Shown here piece after piece: positions 9,701 through 17,020 of a DNA stretch of 42,159 bases. Below the pieces are notes generated by a model. That model did no database searches, was not told where the DNA came from, and worked only from the letters and a program-made list of their open reading frames with translations. Source of the stretch: CAYYNP01 sp964472545 (GTDB lineage Bacteria > Planctomycetota > Planctomycetia > Pirellulales > Thermoguttaceae). A program made the translations under genes and the position numbers. Every line of letters begins with the position of its first letter. The stretch's first letter is position 1. The stretch spans positions 1 to 42,159 of the forward strand of contig CAYYNP010000048.1 of NCBI GenBank assembly GCA_964472545.1. Direction: 5' to 3'.

Positions 9701-11066
9701 GATCGACCGCCCTGAAGTGCCCCACGTTCGACTGCTGGGCCCAATGGAAGCGCCCGTACAGCGGATCCTTTTGCCGAAGCTGTGGCCCGGCCATCCCGGC
9801 TACTGGGAAACCCAAGGCCTTTCGCCCGAAGATTCCGACGCTCTCGATCACCCCGCCACCCCCGAGCAGACCGAAACCTATCGGACCAATGAGGTCGGCG
9901 GGCAGCCGTGGCAAGCCGTGTTTCGTCCCGAGGACCGCGGCGCCGCGGCGCGCGTCCGGCTGGCCGATCTGCACGTGGCTTGGCGATCCGACGGATACGG
10001 ACACGGCGTCGCCCGGTTCGATCTGCTGCCGGGCACGCAGCCGGCCGTCGAACTGCGGATGCCCAACGGATCGCGATTGGCACAGATCACGGTGGCGGGT
10101 GTACGCGTGGTGCCTCAATCGGTGGAAGACGGTTTGTGGCGGATTCCCCTGGGGCTCGAGCGTCTACCGCAACGGATCGAGGTCGTATTCAATGGACCGT
10201 TGGCGGTTGCGGATGCGCTGGGCCAACGTTTTGTGGCCCCCGCGCTGGAAGGACTGCCGGTCGATCGGACGCTGTGGACGGTGGCCGGGCCGTCGTCGTT
10301 GCGGTTCGCCGGTGCCGAGAACGCCGTGCCGACTGAACTGAGCGATCACCATTGGGCTCGGCTGCTCAGTGCGGCCGAGATCATCGAAGCCGGCTCTTTG
10401 ATGCTGACGGGAGAATCCCGCGAGACGCAGGCCTGGTATGTACCCTGGCTCGACCGGATGGCAACCGCCCGAACCGGCCTGATGCACCACTTGGCTGCCG
10501 CGCCGCCGGACGAGCCGGCCGAGAGACTCAAGAAGGATCTGAAGGTGCTCGACGAGCGGCAGTCGGCGATCGCCCGGGCGTTGGGAGAGGCCGACCTGTT
10601 CGCCGAGCATTCGTCCGATCCGCCCACGGCCGCCGATGCGGCCGATCTTTGGACCTGGTCGTTGGGGCCCCATCAATCGATCGAGCGATTCGCCTTCCGC
10701 GGCGGCGGCAGCACGCTGACGCTCAACTACCGTCGGGCTCAGCCCGGCCGCATCGGCAGCGCCCTGTTGACGATCTTCGGCCTGGCCGTCTCGGTCGGGC
10801 TGCTGCTCTGGGGATTGCAGCGAGCCACACTCACGGAGCTGTTGAAACGCTGGCCGGGGGCATTGGGCGTTGCAGTTGGATTGGGCTGGTGGCTGTGGCT
10901 CTCGCCGAGCATCCTGGGGTGGGGCATCGTCCTGGCAAGTCTGGCGGCCTCGATCTGGCCCGGTTGGAAGTACCTCCGCCCCACGGATGGCTCTTCCGTC
11001 TCACGACTTCGCGTGCCCACTCGAGAGCGGCCGTCCAGCCGGGGACCGATTGCGACCATTGAATAG
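3699..11066 (+). CDS. Giant two-module membrane-anchored protein of unknown function
   Basis: The product has 2455 residues. The frame is open upstream, but ATG 3699 overlaps the preceding stop and is followed by a clear signal peptide (MSLRPLLVLLILPAACAVLP). It reads as two tandem copies of the module in the preceding gene. Module 2 covers about residues 30-1280 and ends in three membrane segments (about 1211-1279, with LLPEPFVPIG matching LLYPEPTRL of module 1). Module 3 begins near residue 1330 and ends in another three-segment anchor (about 2351-2422). Between them, about residues 1296-1322, is a hydrophobic run (IGVIAAAVAAMGALCAAADG) that looks like a retained signal peptide. After three membrane spans the chain should be cytoplasmic, and this fourth span would return it outside. 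Each module starts with a similar block (Y.P..., then kY.vPe.f). No enzyme motif was recognised. Function is unknown. Confidence 0.88.
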   Translation: MSLRPLLVLLILPAACAVLPSPIAQCAEAGAPPAVAPAEVPVDEDASTPPIGFRRVYAPADSLADWPLGNEKYMPMEPAEFERLIRAALAAAPGTHPALAARTVKAEYRARLNGGQLLAGEATLWIEHSAGRPALLSLDPCALAIGSARWLGDEGADAPSGGPAGDPPGDAPGGTPALSAATLGSDRDGKLGVLVERSGRLALAWSFRGRRLPSAAVDFSLELPSCPVNALVLDAPEAIKVSVDHGVVLEQPSAEQGWRRWRVELGGHHRCRIRLSSGDAARPSPRSALVRESTEYRLSLQGLDVSTTLHVEAAGEPVGQVSVSLDPALRLATAHYGDTAVPWAVVAGGDGSAGRVVLSLPEPIEGPARVLRLRAMAPLVIDRLWKLPRMRSEGAFWREGSVTLLIPDALSLDQLVPAECRQTGTSRLSDGESAEFQLFDRDATVAVRLSRRPASIRLTSGTAIEMGVGETMARVVTDVHIVDGTRFELLAKVSRRWVIDSVESAPPDALLDWSLGPSRGGRREMTVRLAKPLSPDRPIRLTVQARRLHGPLDDDVAPLRFDVTSGERLVARRLLAVRAESPYRLVLTGEEQLRRVAAEDLDAAERGLFARLPDGLLFEDDRAATELQIAVEEQPSTYSGAIRVEATANAGALSERYTIRCTPAESTPIDSLLVHFSVRRDAAVRWELPGADTRQLTAERLSMDQQVDAGFDPDEETWRLALADPGDGALEVVGTRESPLSGPLTISLASLPGATTQEATLAVFSRGSQPAEVVNRGLESIPASAAPAGQYAMASAAFRYDPLADAVRTGDAAVLISPIEDPATPPAWVWCAHLESRFDAGGRGRHLATYRVQRSADAGLRLTLPDASTLEDVHGVWIDGQTGVWREIEDGTSSGLRLELPPAAKFSTVAVDFTTPAARLGIVGSVEAPLPAADLPVLSQHWTVWLPPGYEAFDAGSPQRISTIRGLNWRERLFGPLARDADRRPFDPLSVAHWKTAVADGPPADQAARDDAESAAGQLLQILGRLAAGDAEGPASGAVDWSKLLADPSVVTLRLPVLVDRYAVARLGLTPQTGVRPGSSDDPSLLGAGLLRRAGLSLLVHPDAALLTSQSEAALYHRHLEPLRHGVLWRVLPGPLAGQLTQAAADGGDRPDAVIVAAETWGRGQIGAAVPWPRGCPAGGPSADGQGWKAYRLEIGDAEQPPVLQYVHRRTVGVCSSAAFLLLVALIWFTRTDRPAWLVSAAGGFGLVSVLLPEPFVPIGSAGMLAVLFCLAWRLIRCGNLPRPDSPPDSHSHHRSIASTAVQIGVIAAAVAAMGALCAAADGAQPTTVPPPPTLPAMAERPDYRVFIPIDENDQPTGGKYQVPEPFWQQLQTLKLEKPQGWLIGRATYRGRLAKSTTSEQFVLDRLEAHFDLTVFDAGSRVRIPLGATLLPDGAELNGQRIRPDLDTDDPALIFDLPEGAEHHLVLSLLPTMRTGAGPAGFDLRVPAVATSRLELEVPPGAPPIKVPSAFGSVGYEDEPRRLVADLGASPRLSVNWAREGGSTAGPAADVEELLWLEVKRASVLLHARLRFNAATGQVRRLRLTADPRLRLDSQQGDDPPEATVDTTGGESQTITFTWPQPVAGPAVVEATFLLTGFLPTGAPGVGNLRLPQLQVLDARSTRRLLAVSVDPTLQYQAPADESVEEVAVPEFLESWGETESQPLFVHLLPEERNDWSLSIRPRQAVTVVRQDFRLAFDRDRAEVQLDAELETTGGYNLRYRLTGLPDLEIQTASLKKGEIEHVARWAEDGSGITLFLSRAVDGPQTLSVRGHVSTEGRKRLPLPAPRIEGATLESSDVRVFRREPVLADVERINGAAGPIGPGPIDFGPSDPTDEDNPQWGRLVAAFRDEVEKPLRAVVTLTPNRPKVVAEQVVRLQNDGDDWSAQIDFSIRITEPGGVVDQLRIEVPGSFAEPYEVTGDVPLTLTIDEASQGSRQLNLRPQRAIDSACRFSVSGRLDLPRIDRPEVPHVRLLGPMEAPVQRILLPKLWPGHPGYWETQGLSPEDSDALDHPATPEQTETYRTNEVGGQPWQAVFRPEDRGAAARVRLADLHVAWRSDGYGHGVARFDLLPGTQPAVELRMPNGSRLAQITVAGVRVVPQSVEDGLWRIPLGLERLPQRIEVVFNGPLAVADALGQRFVAPALEGLPVDRTLWTVAGPSSLRFAGAENAVPTELSDHHWARLLSAAEIIEAGSLMLTGESRETQAWYVPWLDRMATARTGLMHHLAAAPPDEPAERLKKDLKVLDERQSAIARALGEADLFAEHSSDPPTAADAADLWTWSLGPHQSIERFAFRGGGSTLTLNYRRAQPGRIGSALLTIFGLAVSVGLLLWGLQRATLTELLKRWPGALGVAVGLGWWLWLSPSILGWGIVLASLAASIWPGWKYLRPTDGSSVSRLRVPTRERPSSRGPIATIE

Positions 11067-11092
11067 TCGTCGTCTTGCTCCGCAAGACGAAC
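11061..11092. repeat. Palindromic repeat, family C, partial copy overlapping a stop codon
   Basis: The sequence GAATAGTCGTCGTCTTGCTC followed by CGCAAGACGAAC matches one arm of the full family C element at 31575-31663. CGTCTTG and CAAGACG form a small stem. The TAG in its first bases is the stop codon of the preceding giant gene. Only one arm is present. Confidence 0.55.
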
Positions 11093-11203
11093 CCACGTCT
11101 GGTGGCCCTCTGCAACTGCCCGAGCCCTCAATCTCCCCAAGCTCACCACCATAATTGCAGTTCCCACCGCCTCCGGCACTCACGGGTGGAGTCCTCTACC
11201 CCG

Positions 11204-11232
11204 TTGCCGCGGCGGCCCGATCGACGTAGAAT
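11204..11232 (+). promoter_or_regulatory. Candidate sigma70-type promoter of nifU
   Basis: TTGCCG (11204-11209) and TAGAAT (11227-11232) are separated by exactly 17 bases and lie about 80 bases upstream of the nifU start. This is seen in sequence only. Planctomycete promoter consensus is not well fixed, so the call is tentative. Confidence 0.4.
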
Positions 11233-11311
11233 TCCAATCTTGGGTAGTTCGTGTCGGCCTTGAGGCTACGGTGGCGAGAGAACGCCGGCACCATCGGTTG
11301 GGAGATTTGAG

Positions 11312-12289
11312 ATGGCCTGGGAGTATAGCGAGAAAACGAAGCAGCTCTTTATGGACGCCGTTCACGGCAAGCCGGGAACGCATTTGGGGGAGATCGAGAA
11401 CCCCGACGGGTTCGGCGAATACGGGGCGATCGCCTGTGGCGACGCAATGCGTTTCACGTTTCAGGTCGAACGCCATCCGCACGATCCCACCAAAGATGTG
11501 ATCACGGCTGCCCGATACCTGACCTTCGGCTGCACGTCGGCGATTGCCGCCTCCGAGGCTTTGTGTACCCTGATCGAGAAGGGTAAGTACACGCCGATCG
11601 AGGCGCTGAAAATCCGCAACGCCGACATCGTCGACTTCCTCGACGGGCTGCCGGAGCAGAAGATGCACTGCTCGGTGATGGGGGCCGAAGCGCTGGAAGC
11701 GGCGGTCTTCAATTGGGCACAGCATCGAGGTGTCGATCTGGCGGAACTCGGAATCGACATCCACGCCGAAGACGAGGACGAGGGCCGCATCGTCTGCAAG
11801 TGCTTCTCGTTGAGCGAACCCTACATCCGACGCAAGATCCAGGAACTCAACCTCCGCTCGATCCCCGAGATCACCAACGCGATCAAGGCCGGCGGGGCCT
11901 GTATGTCGTGTCACCACGTGCCCGGCGGATTGCAGGATTTGTTGGACGAGGCCTGGGGCGACTCTAAAACGCCCCGCGAGAAGCCGATGGACTTGATCTC
12001 CCTAAGCGGAGGCCCCGCGCCGCAACCGCCGCTGAAGGACGAGCAGCCGGCGCTCTCACCGTATCAGTTCAGCAAGAAAATCGAAGAGGCCATGGAGACC
12101 TACATCCGCCCCATGCTCCAGCGCGACGGGGGCGATATGGAGATCGTCGACATCAAGGAGTCGCTGGTCTACTGCCGCCTCGGCGGGGCGTGTGCCGGAT
12201 GTGCCGGGGCCACGCAGACGCTGAAGTCGCTGGTCGAGCGGACGTTACGAGATCGCGTCGATGAGCGGATTCGGGTGGTGGCCGTCTAG
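11312..12289 (+). CDS. nifU: NifU-type iron-sulfur cluster assembly scaffold
   Basis: The 325-residue product has the full three-domain NifU layout. The N-terminal IscU-like scaffold (about 1-135) carries the three cluster-assembly cysteines C42, C74 (FGCTSA) and C120 (MHCSVMG). The central BFD-like [2Fe-2S] domain (about 155-215) has C162 and C164 (VCKCF) plus C197 and C200 (CMSC). The C-terminal NifU domain (about 245-325) ends with C294 and C297 (GGACAGCAGA). It builds transient Fe-S clusters and hands them to apoproteins in the cytoplasm, using sulfur from the cysteine desulfurase encoded just downstream. GGGAG about 8 bases before ATG 11312 supports the start. No nitrogenase structural genes are in view, so a housekeeping role is as likely as nitrogen fixation. 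Confidence 0.96.
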   Translation: MAWEYSEKTKQLFMDAVHGKPGTHLGEIENPDGFGEYGAIACGDAMRFTFQVERHPHDPTKDVITAARYLTFGCTSAIAASEALCTLIEKGKYTPIEALKIRNADIVDFLDGLPEQKMHCSVMGAEALEAAVFNWAQHRGVDLAELGIDIHAEDEDEGRIVCKCFSLSEPYIRRKIQELNLRSIPEITNAIKAGGACMSCHHVPGGLQDLLDEAWGDSKTPREKPMDLISLSGGPAPQPPLKDEQPALSPYQFSKKIEEAMETYIRPMLQRDGGDMEIVDIKESLVYCRLGGACAGCAGATQTLKSLVERTLRDRVDERIRVVAV

Positions 12290-12302
12290 TGGAGTCGTTC
12301 GT

Positions 12303-12391
12303 GTGGGTGCCATGCCCACGCTGGCGTGGGCATGCAGGTCACCAGCGGCCAGACGGCTCTCATGCCCACGCAAGCGTGGACATGGCACCCC
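12303..12391. repeat. Palindromic intergenic repeat, family B, copy 1
   Basis: The left part (GGGTGCCATGCCCACGCTGG...) and the right part (12361-12390, ending TGGACATGGCACCC) are inverted copies, and each part also folds on itself (CCCACGC / GCGTGG). It fills most of the gap between nifU and nifS. A half copy at 35358-35387 is identical over 30 bases to the right part, and a full copy lies at 40910-40993. Confidence 0.85.
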
Positions 12392-12463
12392 GGTAGCGCC
12401 ACACACGTTTTCGATAGACTCGCCAGGTATCAGAGAAGACCGTCTTTAGAGGGATTCACACAC

Positions 12464-13687
12464 ATGCCGATCGTCTACACCGACAACAACGCCACGACCC
12501 AGGTCGCCCCGGAAGTCTACCAGGCGATGGTGCCGTTTCTGACCGACGAGTACTTCAACCCCAGTTCGATGTACGAGCCGGCCCAGACGGTGGCCGCTGC
12601 CATCAAGGACGCCCGGCAGCGGATTGCCGGACATCTCGACGCCGCCGATCCGGGCCAAATCCTGTTCACCTCCTGTGCCACCGAGAGCAACAACGCCGCG
12701 ATCTACGGGGCCGTGCAAGCCAACCCGAACCGGCGCCACGTGATCACCACCGCCGTGGAACACCCCGCCGTGCTCGAGGTCTGCAAGGACTTGCAGCGCC
12801 GTGGTCTGCGGGTGACGTTCCTGCCGGTCGACCGCCACGGCCGTCTCGACGTGGCCGATTTCATCCGCGCGCTCGACGACGACACGCTGTTGGTAACCGT
12901 CATGCACGCCAACAACGAGACCGGCGTGGTCTTCCCCATCGAGCAGCTTTCCCGATTGACCAAAGAGACCGACCCGGCGATCGTCTTCCACACCGACGCC
13001 ACGCAGACCGTCGGCAAGTTGCCGATCTCGATGCAACGCGAATTCCGCCACGTCGACCTGCTCTCGTTTTCCGGCCACAAGCTCCACGCGCCCAAGGGCA
13101 TCGGGGCCCTGTTCATGCGGCCGGGTGTGCCGTGCCGGGCGTTCTTCGTCGGCGGACATCAAGAGCAAGGCCGCCGCGGGGGGACCGAAAACGTGGCCTA
13201 TATCGTGGGCATGGCCAAAGCGCTCGATCTGGCCGTGGCCAACCACGACAAGGACGAAGCCCGGGTGCGCGGGCTGCGCGACCGGCTGGAACGGACCCTG
13301 CGCGAGACGATTCCCCAGTTGGAGGTCAACGGCGGCGGAGCGGCCCGGCTCTCGAACACCTCGAATGTCTCTTGCCACTACGTTGAAGGCGAGGGGATGC
13401 TCTATCAACTCAGCGAGTTGGGTATTTGCGCCTCCAGCGGCTCCGCCTGCACGTCCGGTTCGCTGGAGCCGTCACACGTGCTGATCGCGATGAACGTCCC
13501 CTTCACCGCCGTACACGGCTCGATCCGCTTCAGCTTCAGCCGCTACAACACCGACGACGACGTCGACCGCATCCTTGATGCTTTCCCGCAGGTCGTGGCC
13601 AATCTCCGCAACGTCTCGCCCTACTGGGACAGCGAGAACAACCGGCCGCGCCCGGAGGCCGACAAGCTGGTGTGGCGTACCGAATGA
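12464..13687 (+). CDS. nifS: NifS-type cysteine desulfurase
   Basis: This is a 407-residue PLP-dependent class V aminotransferase-fold enzyme that removes sulfur from cysteine and supplies it to NifU. Visible motifs are YTDNNATTQVAPEV at the N-terminus, TSCATESNN, VEHPAVLE, HANNETGVVFPI, FHTDATQTVGK and SFSGHKLHAPKGIG with the PLP lysine at K206. RRGGTEN and the catalytic loop ASSGSACTSGS with C329 follow. The short spacing SSGSAC...GS is typical of NifS/IscS type desulfurases. The frame is open further upstream across the repeat, but family alignment and AGAGGG about 10 bases upstream favour ATG 12464. It lies 174 bases after nifU on the same strand, with a palindromic repeat between them. 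Confidence 0.96.
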   Translation: MPIVYTDNNATTQVAPEVYQAMVPFLTDEYFNPSSMYEPAQTVAAAIKDARQRIAGHLDAADPGQILFTSCATESNNAAIYGAVQANPNRRHVITTAVEHPAVLEVCKDLQRRGLRVTFLPVDRHGRLDVADFIRALDDDTLLVTVMHANNETGVVFPIEQLSRLTKETDPAIVFHTDATQTVGKLPISMQREFRHVDLLSFSGHKLHAPKGIGALFMRPGVPCRAFFVGGHQEQGRRGGTENVAYIVGMAKALDLAVANHDKDEARVRGLRDRLERTLRETIPQLEVNGGGAARLSNTSNVSCHYVEGEGMLYQLSELGICASSGSACTSGSLEPSHVLIAMNVPFTAVHGSIRFSFSRYNTDDDVDRILDAFPQVVANLRNVSPYWDSENNRPRPEADKLVWRTE

Positions 13688-13732
13688 GGAGAAGATCAAG
13701 AAGGGCAATCCACTTCTCAGGCGGGGGAGCGA

Positions 13733-14698
13733 ATGGCAATGGAACGCGGTCGCCGAGCCCAAGATCCTCGCCTTGAACGTGCGTTTCTGTCACTCGACGG
13801 CCTATCGGTCGGCGACGCGTTTGGCCAGCGCTTCTTCTATGAATTCGATCGCCCCGACTGGCTCATGACGCCTGAGGAAGCGACGCGGCTGATCGCGAGC
13901 AGAACGCTGCCTCCGCCGCCTTGGTGCTTCACCGACGATACAGTGATGGCTTCGGGCGTGCTCCGAGTGCTTGCCAAACACGGCCACGTCGATCAAGATG
14001 TGCTGGCTCAGGATTTGGCGGCCCTCTACTGGCAGGACCAGAGCCGAGAATATGGCCCAACGACCATGGAAATCCTCGAATCGATCCACTCTGGATGTCC
14101 ATGGCAAGAGGCCGCAGGAGCCGCGTACGGCGGCCAGGGCTCCATGGGCAACGGTGCCGCAATGCGAGTCGCGCCACTCGGAGCCTTCTTCGCAGATGAT
14201 CTGAACAAGGTCGTCGTTCAGGCTCGGGCGTCCGCCGAAGTCACCCATACGCACGCGGAAGGACGGGCCGGCGCCATAGCGGTGGCTGTTGCGGCGGCTG
14301 TCGCGTGGCGGTCCAGCGGCGACTCCTCCACAACGAAGGGCACGCACTGTCTGGAGATCGTGTCTGATTTCACGCCGCCTGGACAGACAAAGGACGGGAT
14401 CATCGCCGCAATGCGGCTACCGTTCGACTCGTCCGTTGAAGCGGTTGCCGGAATTCTCGGGAACGGCAGTCGTGTGACTGCACCCGATACGGTACCGTTT
14501 GCCCTCTGGTGCGCAGCGCGCCACATGGACGACTATGTCGAGGCCTTGTGGACGACAGTCTCCGGGCTCGGAGACCGCGACACGACCTGCGCGATCGTCG
14601 GCGGAGTTGTGGCCCTCGCAACAGGCGCGGAACGAATCCCTACCACTTGGCTGGCCGCCCGCGAGTCCCTGGGAGGTGTGGGGCCAGGCCGTGAATAG
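13733..14698 (+). CDS. ADP-ribosylglycohydrolase family protein
   Basis: The 321-residue product has the hallmarks of the DraG/ARH family, which cleaves ADP-ribose from modified proteins or metabolites using two metal ions. The motifs are GDAFG (27-31), FTDDT with metal ligands T67, D68 and D69, GNGAAMR, THTHAEG, and GDRDTTCAIVGG (D281, D283, T284), which matches the family's GDTDTxxAxxGG. GGGGGAG just upstream of ATG 13733 supports the start. It begins 45 bases after nifS on the same strand and may be co-transcribed. DraG activates nitrogenase in diazotrophs, but no nitrogenase is visible here and the substrate is unknown. Its base composition seems slightly less GC-rich than its neighbours. 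Confidence 0.9.
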   Translation: MAMERGRRAQDPRLERAFLSLDGLSVGDAFGQRFFYEFDRPDWLMTPEEATRLIASRTLPPPPWCFTDDTVMASGVLRVLAKHGHVDQDVLAQDLAALYWQDQSREYGPTTMEILESIHSGCPWQEAAGAAYGGQGSMGNGAAMRVAPLGAFFADDLNKVVVQARASAEVTHTHAEGRAGAIAVAVAAAVAWRSSGDSSTTKGTHCLEIVSDFTPPGQTKDGIIAAMRLPFDSSVEAVAGILGNGSRVTAPDTVPFALWCAARHMDDYVEALWTTVSGLGDRDTTCAIVGGVVALATGAERIPTTWLAARESLGGVGPGRE

Positions 14699-14762
14699 TG
14701 AATAGCCGTTGCGTAATCCATCGCGTGGGGGTGATCACCGAATCGTCGTCGCCCCGGCCGCC

Positions 14763-16154
14763 TCACTCCTCACTCTCCGCTTCCAGCGCGCGACGCTTCG
14801 CTAGCCATGGCTCGGCCTTCTCCGGTTGGCGTTGGATGATGGCCAAGTGGGCCAGGCCTTCGTAGGCTTGGGCGTTTGGGCCGGAGATGTTTAGCACATA
14901 GATGTAGTTGCGCTGAGCGCTCAGCAGATCACCGCAAACGGTCGCCGTCTTGGCCCGGCCGAGGAAGTCGTCGACGAAATCCTCCACGCCGGCACGCGGC
15001 TGATACGGCCCTTCCCACCAGGCGGCCGGCAAATAGAGAACGGCCAGCAGACAGGGCAGCGCAACCGCGGTTGCCCGCCAAAAGGCTCCCCGCCGGCAGA
15101 CCCAATCCAACAGCCAACCGCCGCAGGCCACGGCTGGAATCAAACTCAACGACGCCCACCAAAACGGTTCGAACCGCTGTCCACCGGGCACCAGCAAGAA
15201 GAACACGAAGATCAGCCAAAAGGTGACCAGCAGTACGCGTACCGCCGAATCCCCGCGCCTCGCAAAGCCCGCCGCCACGACCGCTATCAAATAGAGAAGG
15301 CCCGCGATCCAATGACACGCATAAACGTGGCCGTGCGCGTATTCCTCGTCGAGCACGCCCGGATCGATCAGCACGCGAAAGACCTCACCGAGGTAGAGGC
15401 TCAGCGGCTTGAGCGAAAGCTGCCACGGCTCGGCGGCCAACGCGGCGCTGCGGCCGAGGTGGCCTTCGGCAAACTGCCAGGAATTCCACATCACGTCAGG
15501 GGCGATCACCAGCAAGAAGACGAACTGCGTGAAGTACCAGTGGGGATGCCACAGCATGCAGCGGCGCTTGGGTGAAAGCGCCAAGTAGATCCACAGCGCA
15601 GGTATCAGCAGCACGCCGGGCGTCTTGGCAAGATAGGCCAGTCCCAGCAGCAGGCCCAGCACGAGATGCCGCAGCACGGTGGGCTTCTCCAGCATCCGCA
15701 GGAATTGCAGCAGCGCCAACGACCCAAACAGCAGCAGCAAGACCTCCGGCATGAACACCCGCGACCAACTCGCGTGAAACTGGTCGACCGCCAATAGCGC
15801 CGCGGCAAACAGCCCGGCCCGTTCGGAGAAGGCCCGGCGCGTAAGGAAATAGACCGGCACGACGGTCAGTGTGCCGGCCAGCAGGTGCAGCATTCGCAGG
15901 GCGAAATCGCTCGTGCCCAGCAGCAGACTGCCGAACTTCAGCACGTAAATGCTCAGCAGCGGATGGTCGAGCGTACGGGAGACGAGATGCAGATGCCCCG
16001 GGCTCAGGTCGATCGTTTCGGCCAGCGCCCAGTGCGCCCTTTCGTCGAAGATCAGGTTCGCTCGATAGGCCCCCAGCAACCGCAACGCCAGCGCCAAGGC
16101 CAGGATCAGCCAAAGGGTCTTCGGAATGCGGCGTTGGGGCGGCTCGGACGACAT
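14763..16154 (-). CDS. GT39-family membrane glycosyltransferase
   Basis: The 463-residue product has many hydrophobic segments, starting with LWLILALALALRLLGAY, and the early FDERAHWALAET stretch. The acidic pair in the first extracytoplasmic loop is typical of the ArnT/PMT/GT39 clan. Such enzymes move a sugar from a polyprenyl-phosphate carrier to an acceptor on the outer face of the membrane. A soluble tail after about residue 400 (KTATVCGDLLSAQRNYIYVLN) is tetratricopeptide-like. The gene begins 12 bases after the stop of the GT2 gene on the same strand, so the two are probably one operon. There is no clear ribosome binding site, which fits translation coupled to the upstream gene. The acceptor is unknown. 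Confidence 0.88.
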   Translation of the reverse strand: MSSEPPQRRIPKTLWLILALALALRLLGAYRANLIFDERAHWALAETIDLSPGHLHLVSRTLDHPLLSIYVLKFGSLLLGTSDFALRMLHLLAGTLTVVPVYFLTRRAFSERAGLFAAALLAVDQFHASWSRVFMPEVLLLLFGSLALLQFLRMLEKPTVLRHLVLGLLLGLAYLAKTPGVLLIPALWIYLALSPKRRCMLWHPHWYFTQFVFLLVIAPDVMWNSWQFAEGHLGRSAALAAEPWQLSLKPLSLYLGEVFRVLIDPGVLDEEYAHGHVYACHWIAGLLYLIAVVAAGFARRGDSAVRVLLVTFWLIFVFFLLVPGGQRFEPFWWASLSLIPAVACGGWLLDWVCRRGAFWRATAVALPCLLAVLYLPAAWWEGPYQPRAGVEDFVDDFLGRAKTATVCGDLLSAQRNYIYVLNISGPNAQAYEGLAHLAIIQRQPEKAEPWLAKRRALEAESEE

Positions 16155-16166
16155 GACGGGCGCGGA

Positions 16167-16895
16167 CTATTCGGGACGGATTCGTTTTCGACGCATCAGG
16201 CGGATGCGAATCGCCAGCGGCACGTAACGGAGCATCTGCCGCCACGAACCGGCCGACGTGCCCTCGCGGCGGCAACGCCAGCGGCAGGGCACCTCCGTCA
16301 CCCGGGCGCCGAGCCGAAGCGGCTTCAGCAGACATTCTAGCAGAAACGGATGCCCCAGCGCCTCCCAGCAGACGCCGTCGAGCACTTCGCGGCGATAGAG
16401 CCGATAGGCGAAGGTCAGATCGGTCAGCCACACGCCGTAGAGCGCGGCCAGGCAGCGCTGGAAGCCCCAGTTGAGCGTCTTGCGCAGCCGGCCGTATCCC
16501 TCGAACCCGCCGCCGCCAAGCCACCGCGAGCCGGAGATGATGTCGTCGCGGCCTTGCTGCATGGCTTCGACAAACCGCGGGATCAACTCCGGGTCGGTTT
16601 CCAGGTCGGCGGCCATCAGCATCACGTGCGTGCCGGTCGCCGCGGCCAGCGCGTCGCGCAGCGCCCCGCCGAGAGACGGGAGTTGTTGCCGGAGGACCCG
16701 CACCGTCTCGGGGGTATGTGCTTGCAGTTGTTCGGCCGTCGATAGGCTCTCGTCCGTCGTGCGATCGGCCGTGACGATCAAGATCTCGTGGACGTGCTCG
16801 GTGGCCAGCCGCCGAATCGTTTCGACGGTCGTCCTAAGCGACTCGGTCTCGTTGAGCACCGGCAGAACGAACGTGATGGCCAGGCTTTCTGCCAC
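16167..16895 (-). CDS. GT2-family glycosyltransferase (polyprenyl-phosphate sugar synthase-like)
   Basis: The 242-residue cytoplasmic protein has a GT-A fold signature. It starts ITFVLPVLNETESL, then LIVTADRTTDES, then the metal/nucleotide site AADLETDPELIPRF and SGSRWLGGGG, the DPM1-like pattern. It probably charges a polyprenyl phosphate with a sugar for the GT39 enzyme encoded just downstream. No membrane segment is visible. The frame stays open across the upstream palindrome, but no ATG precedes the domain. GTG at 16895, behind GAGGA, gives MAESLAITFVLPVL and is the best start. The end of the protein is strongly basic (RIRLMRRKRIRPE), which suits membrane association. Confidence 0.88.
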   Translation of the reverse strand: MAESLAITFVLPVLNETESLRTTVETIRRLATEHVHEILIVTADRTTDESLSTAEQLQAHTPETVRVLRQQLPSLGGALRDALAAATGTHVMLMAADLETDPELIPRFVEAMQQGRDDIISGSRWLGGGGFEGYGRLRKTLNWGFQRCLAALYGVWLTDLTFAYRLYRREVLDGVCWEALGHPFLLECLLKPLRLGARVTEVPCRWRCRREGTSAGSWRQMLRYVPLAIRIRLMRRKRIRPE

Positions 16896-16925
16896 GGTAT
16901 CCTCGGCGCTTACGGCAGGCTGGAA

Positions 16926-17004
16926 GGGTGGCCGGGGCAAAGCGCAGCGATGCCCCGGAGATTCGACGCCTCTGGGCATCGCTGCGCTTTGCCGCCAGCC
17001 ACCC
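16926..17004. repeat. Palindromic intergenic repeat, family A, copy 2
   Basis: The arms are 16926-16956 (GGGTGGCCGGGGCAAAGCGC...) and 16974-17004 (...GCTTTGCCGCCAGCCACCC), inverted with a few mismatches around a short loop. It lies between the stop of the RND pump gene and the start of the GT2 gene, both on the minus strand. It may act as a transcription or mRNA-stability boundary between the two operons. Confidence 0.85.
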
Positions 17005-17020
17005 AGGTTGCTCCAATCGG

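Noticed and set aside
8265..10118. 617-residue minus-strand open frame opposite module 3
   Set aside because: Composition typical of an antisense frame in high-GC DNA; no start signal or domain.
11312..14698. Evidence for nitrogen fixation
   Set aside because: NifU and NifS also serve general Fe-S assembly, and no nitrogenase genes are in the window.
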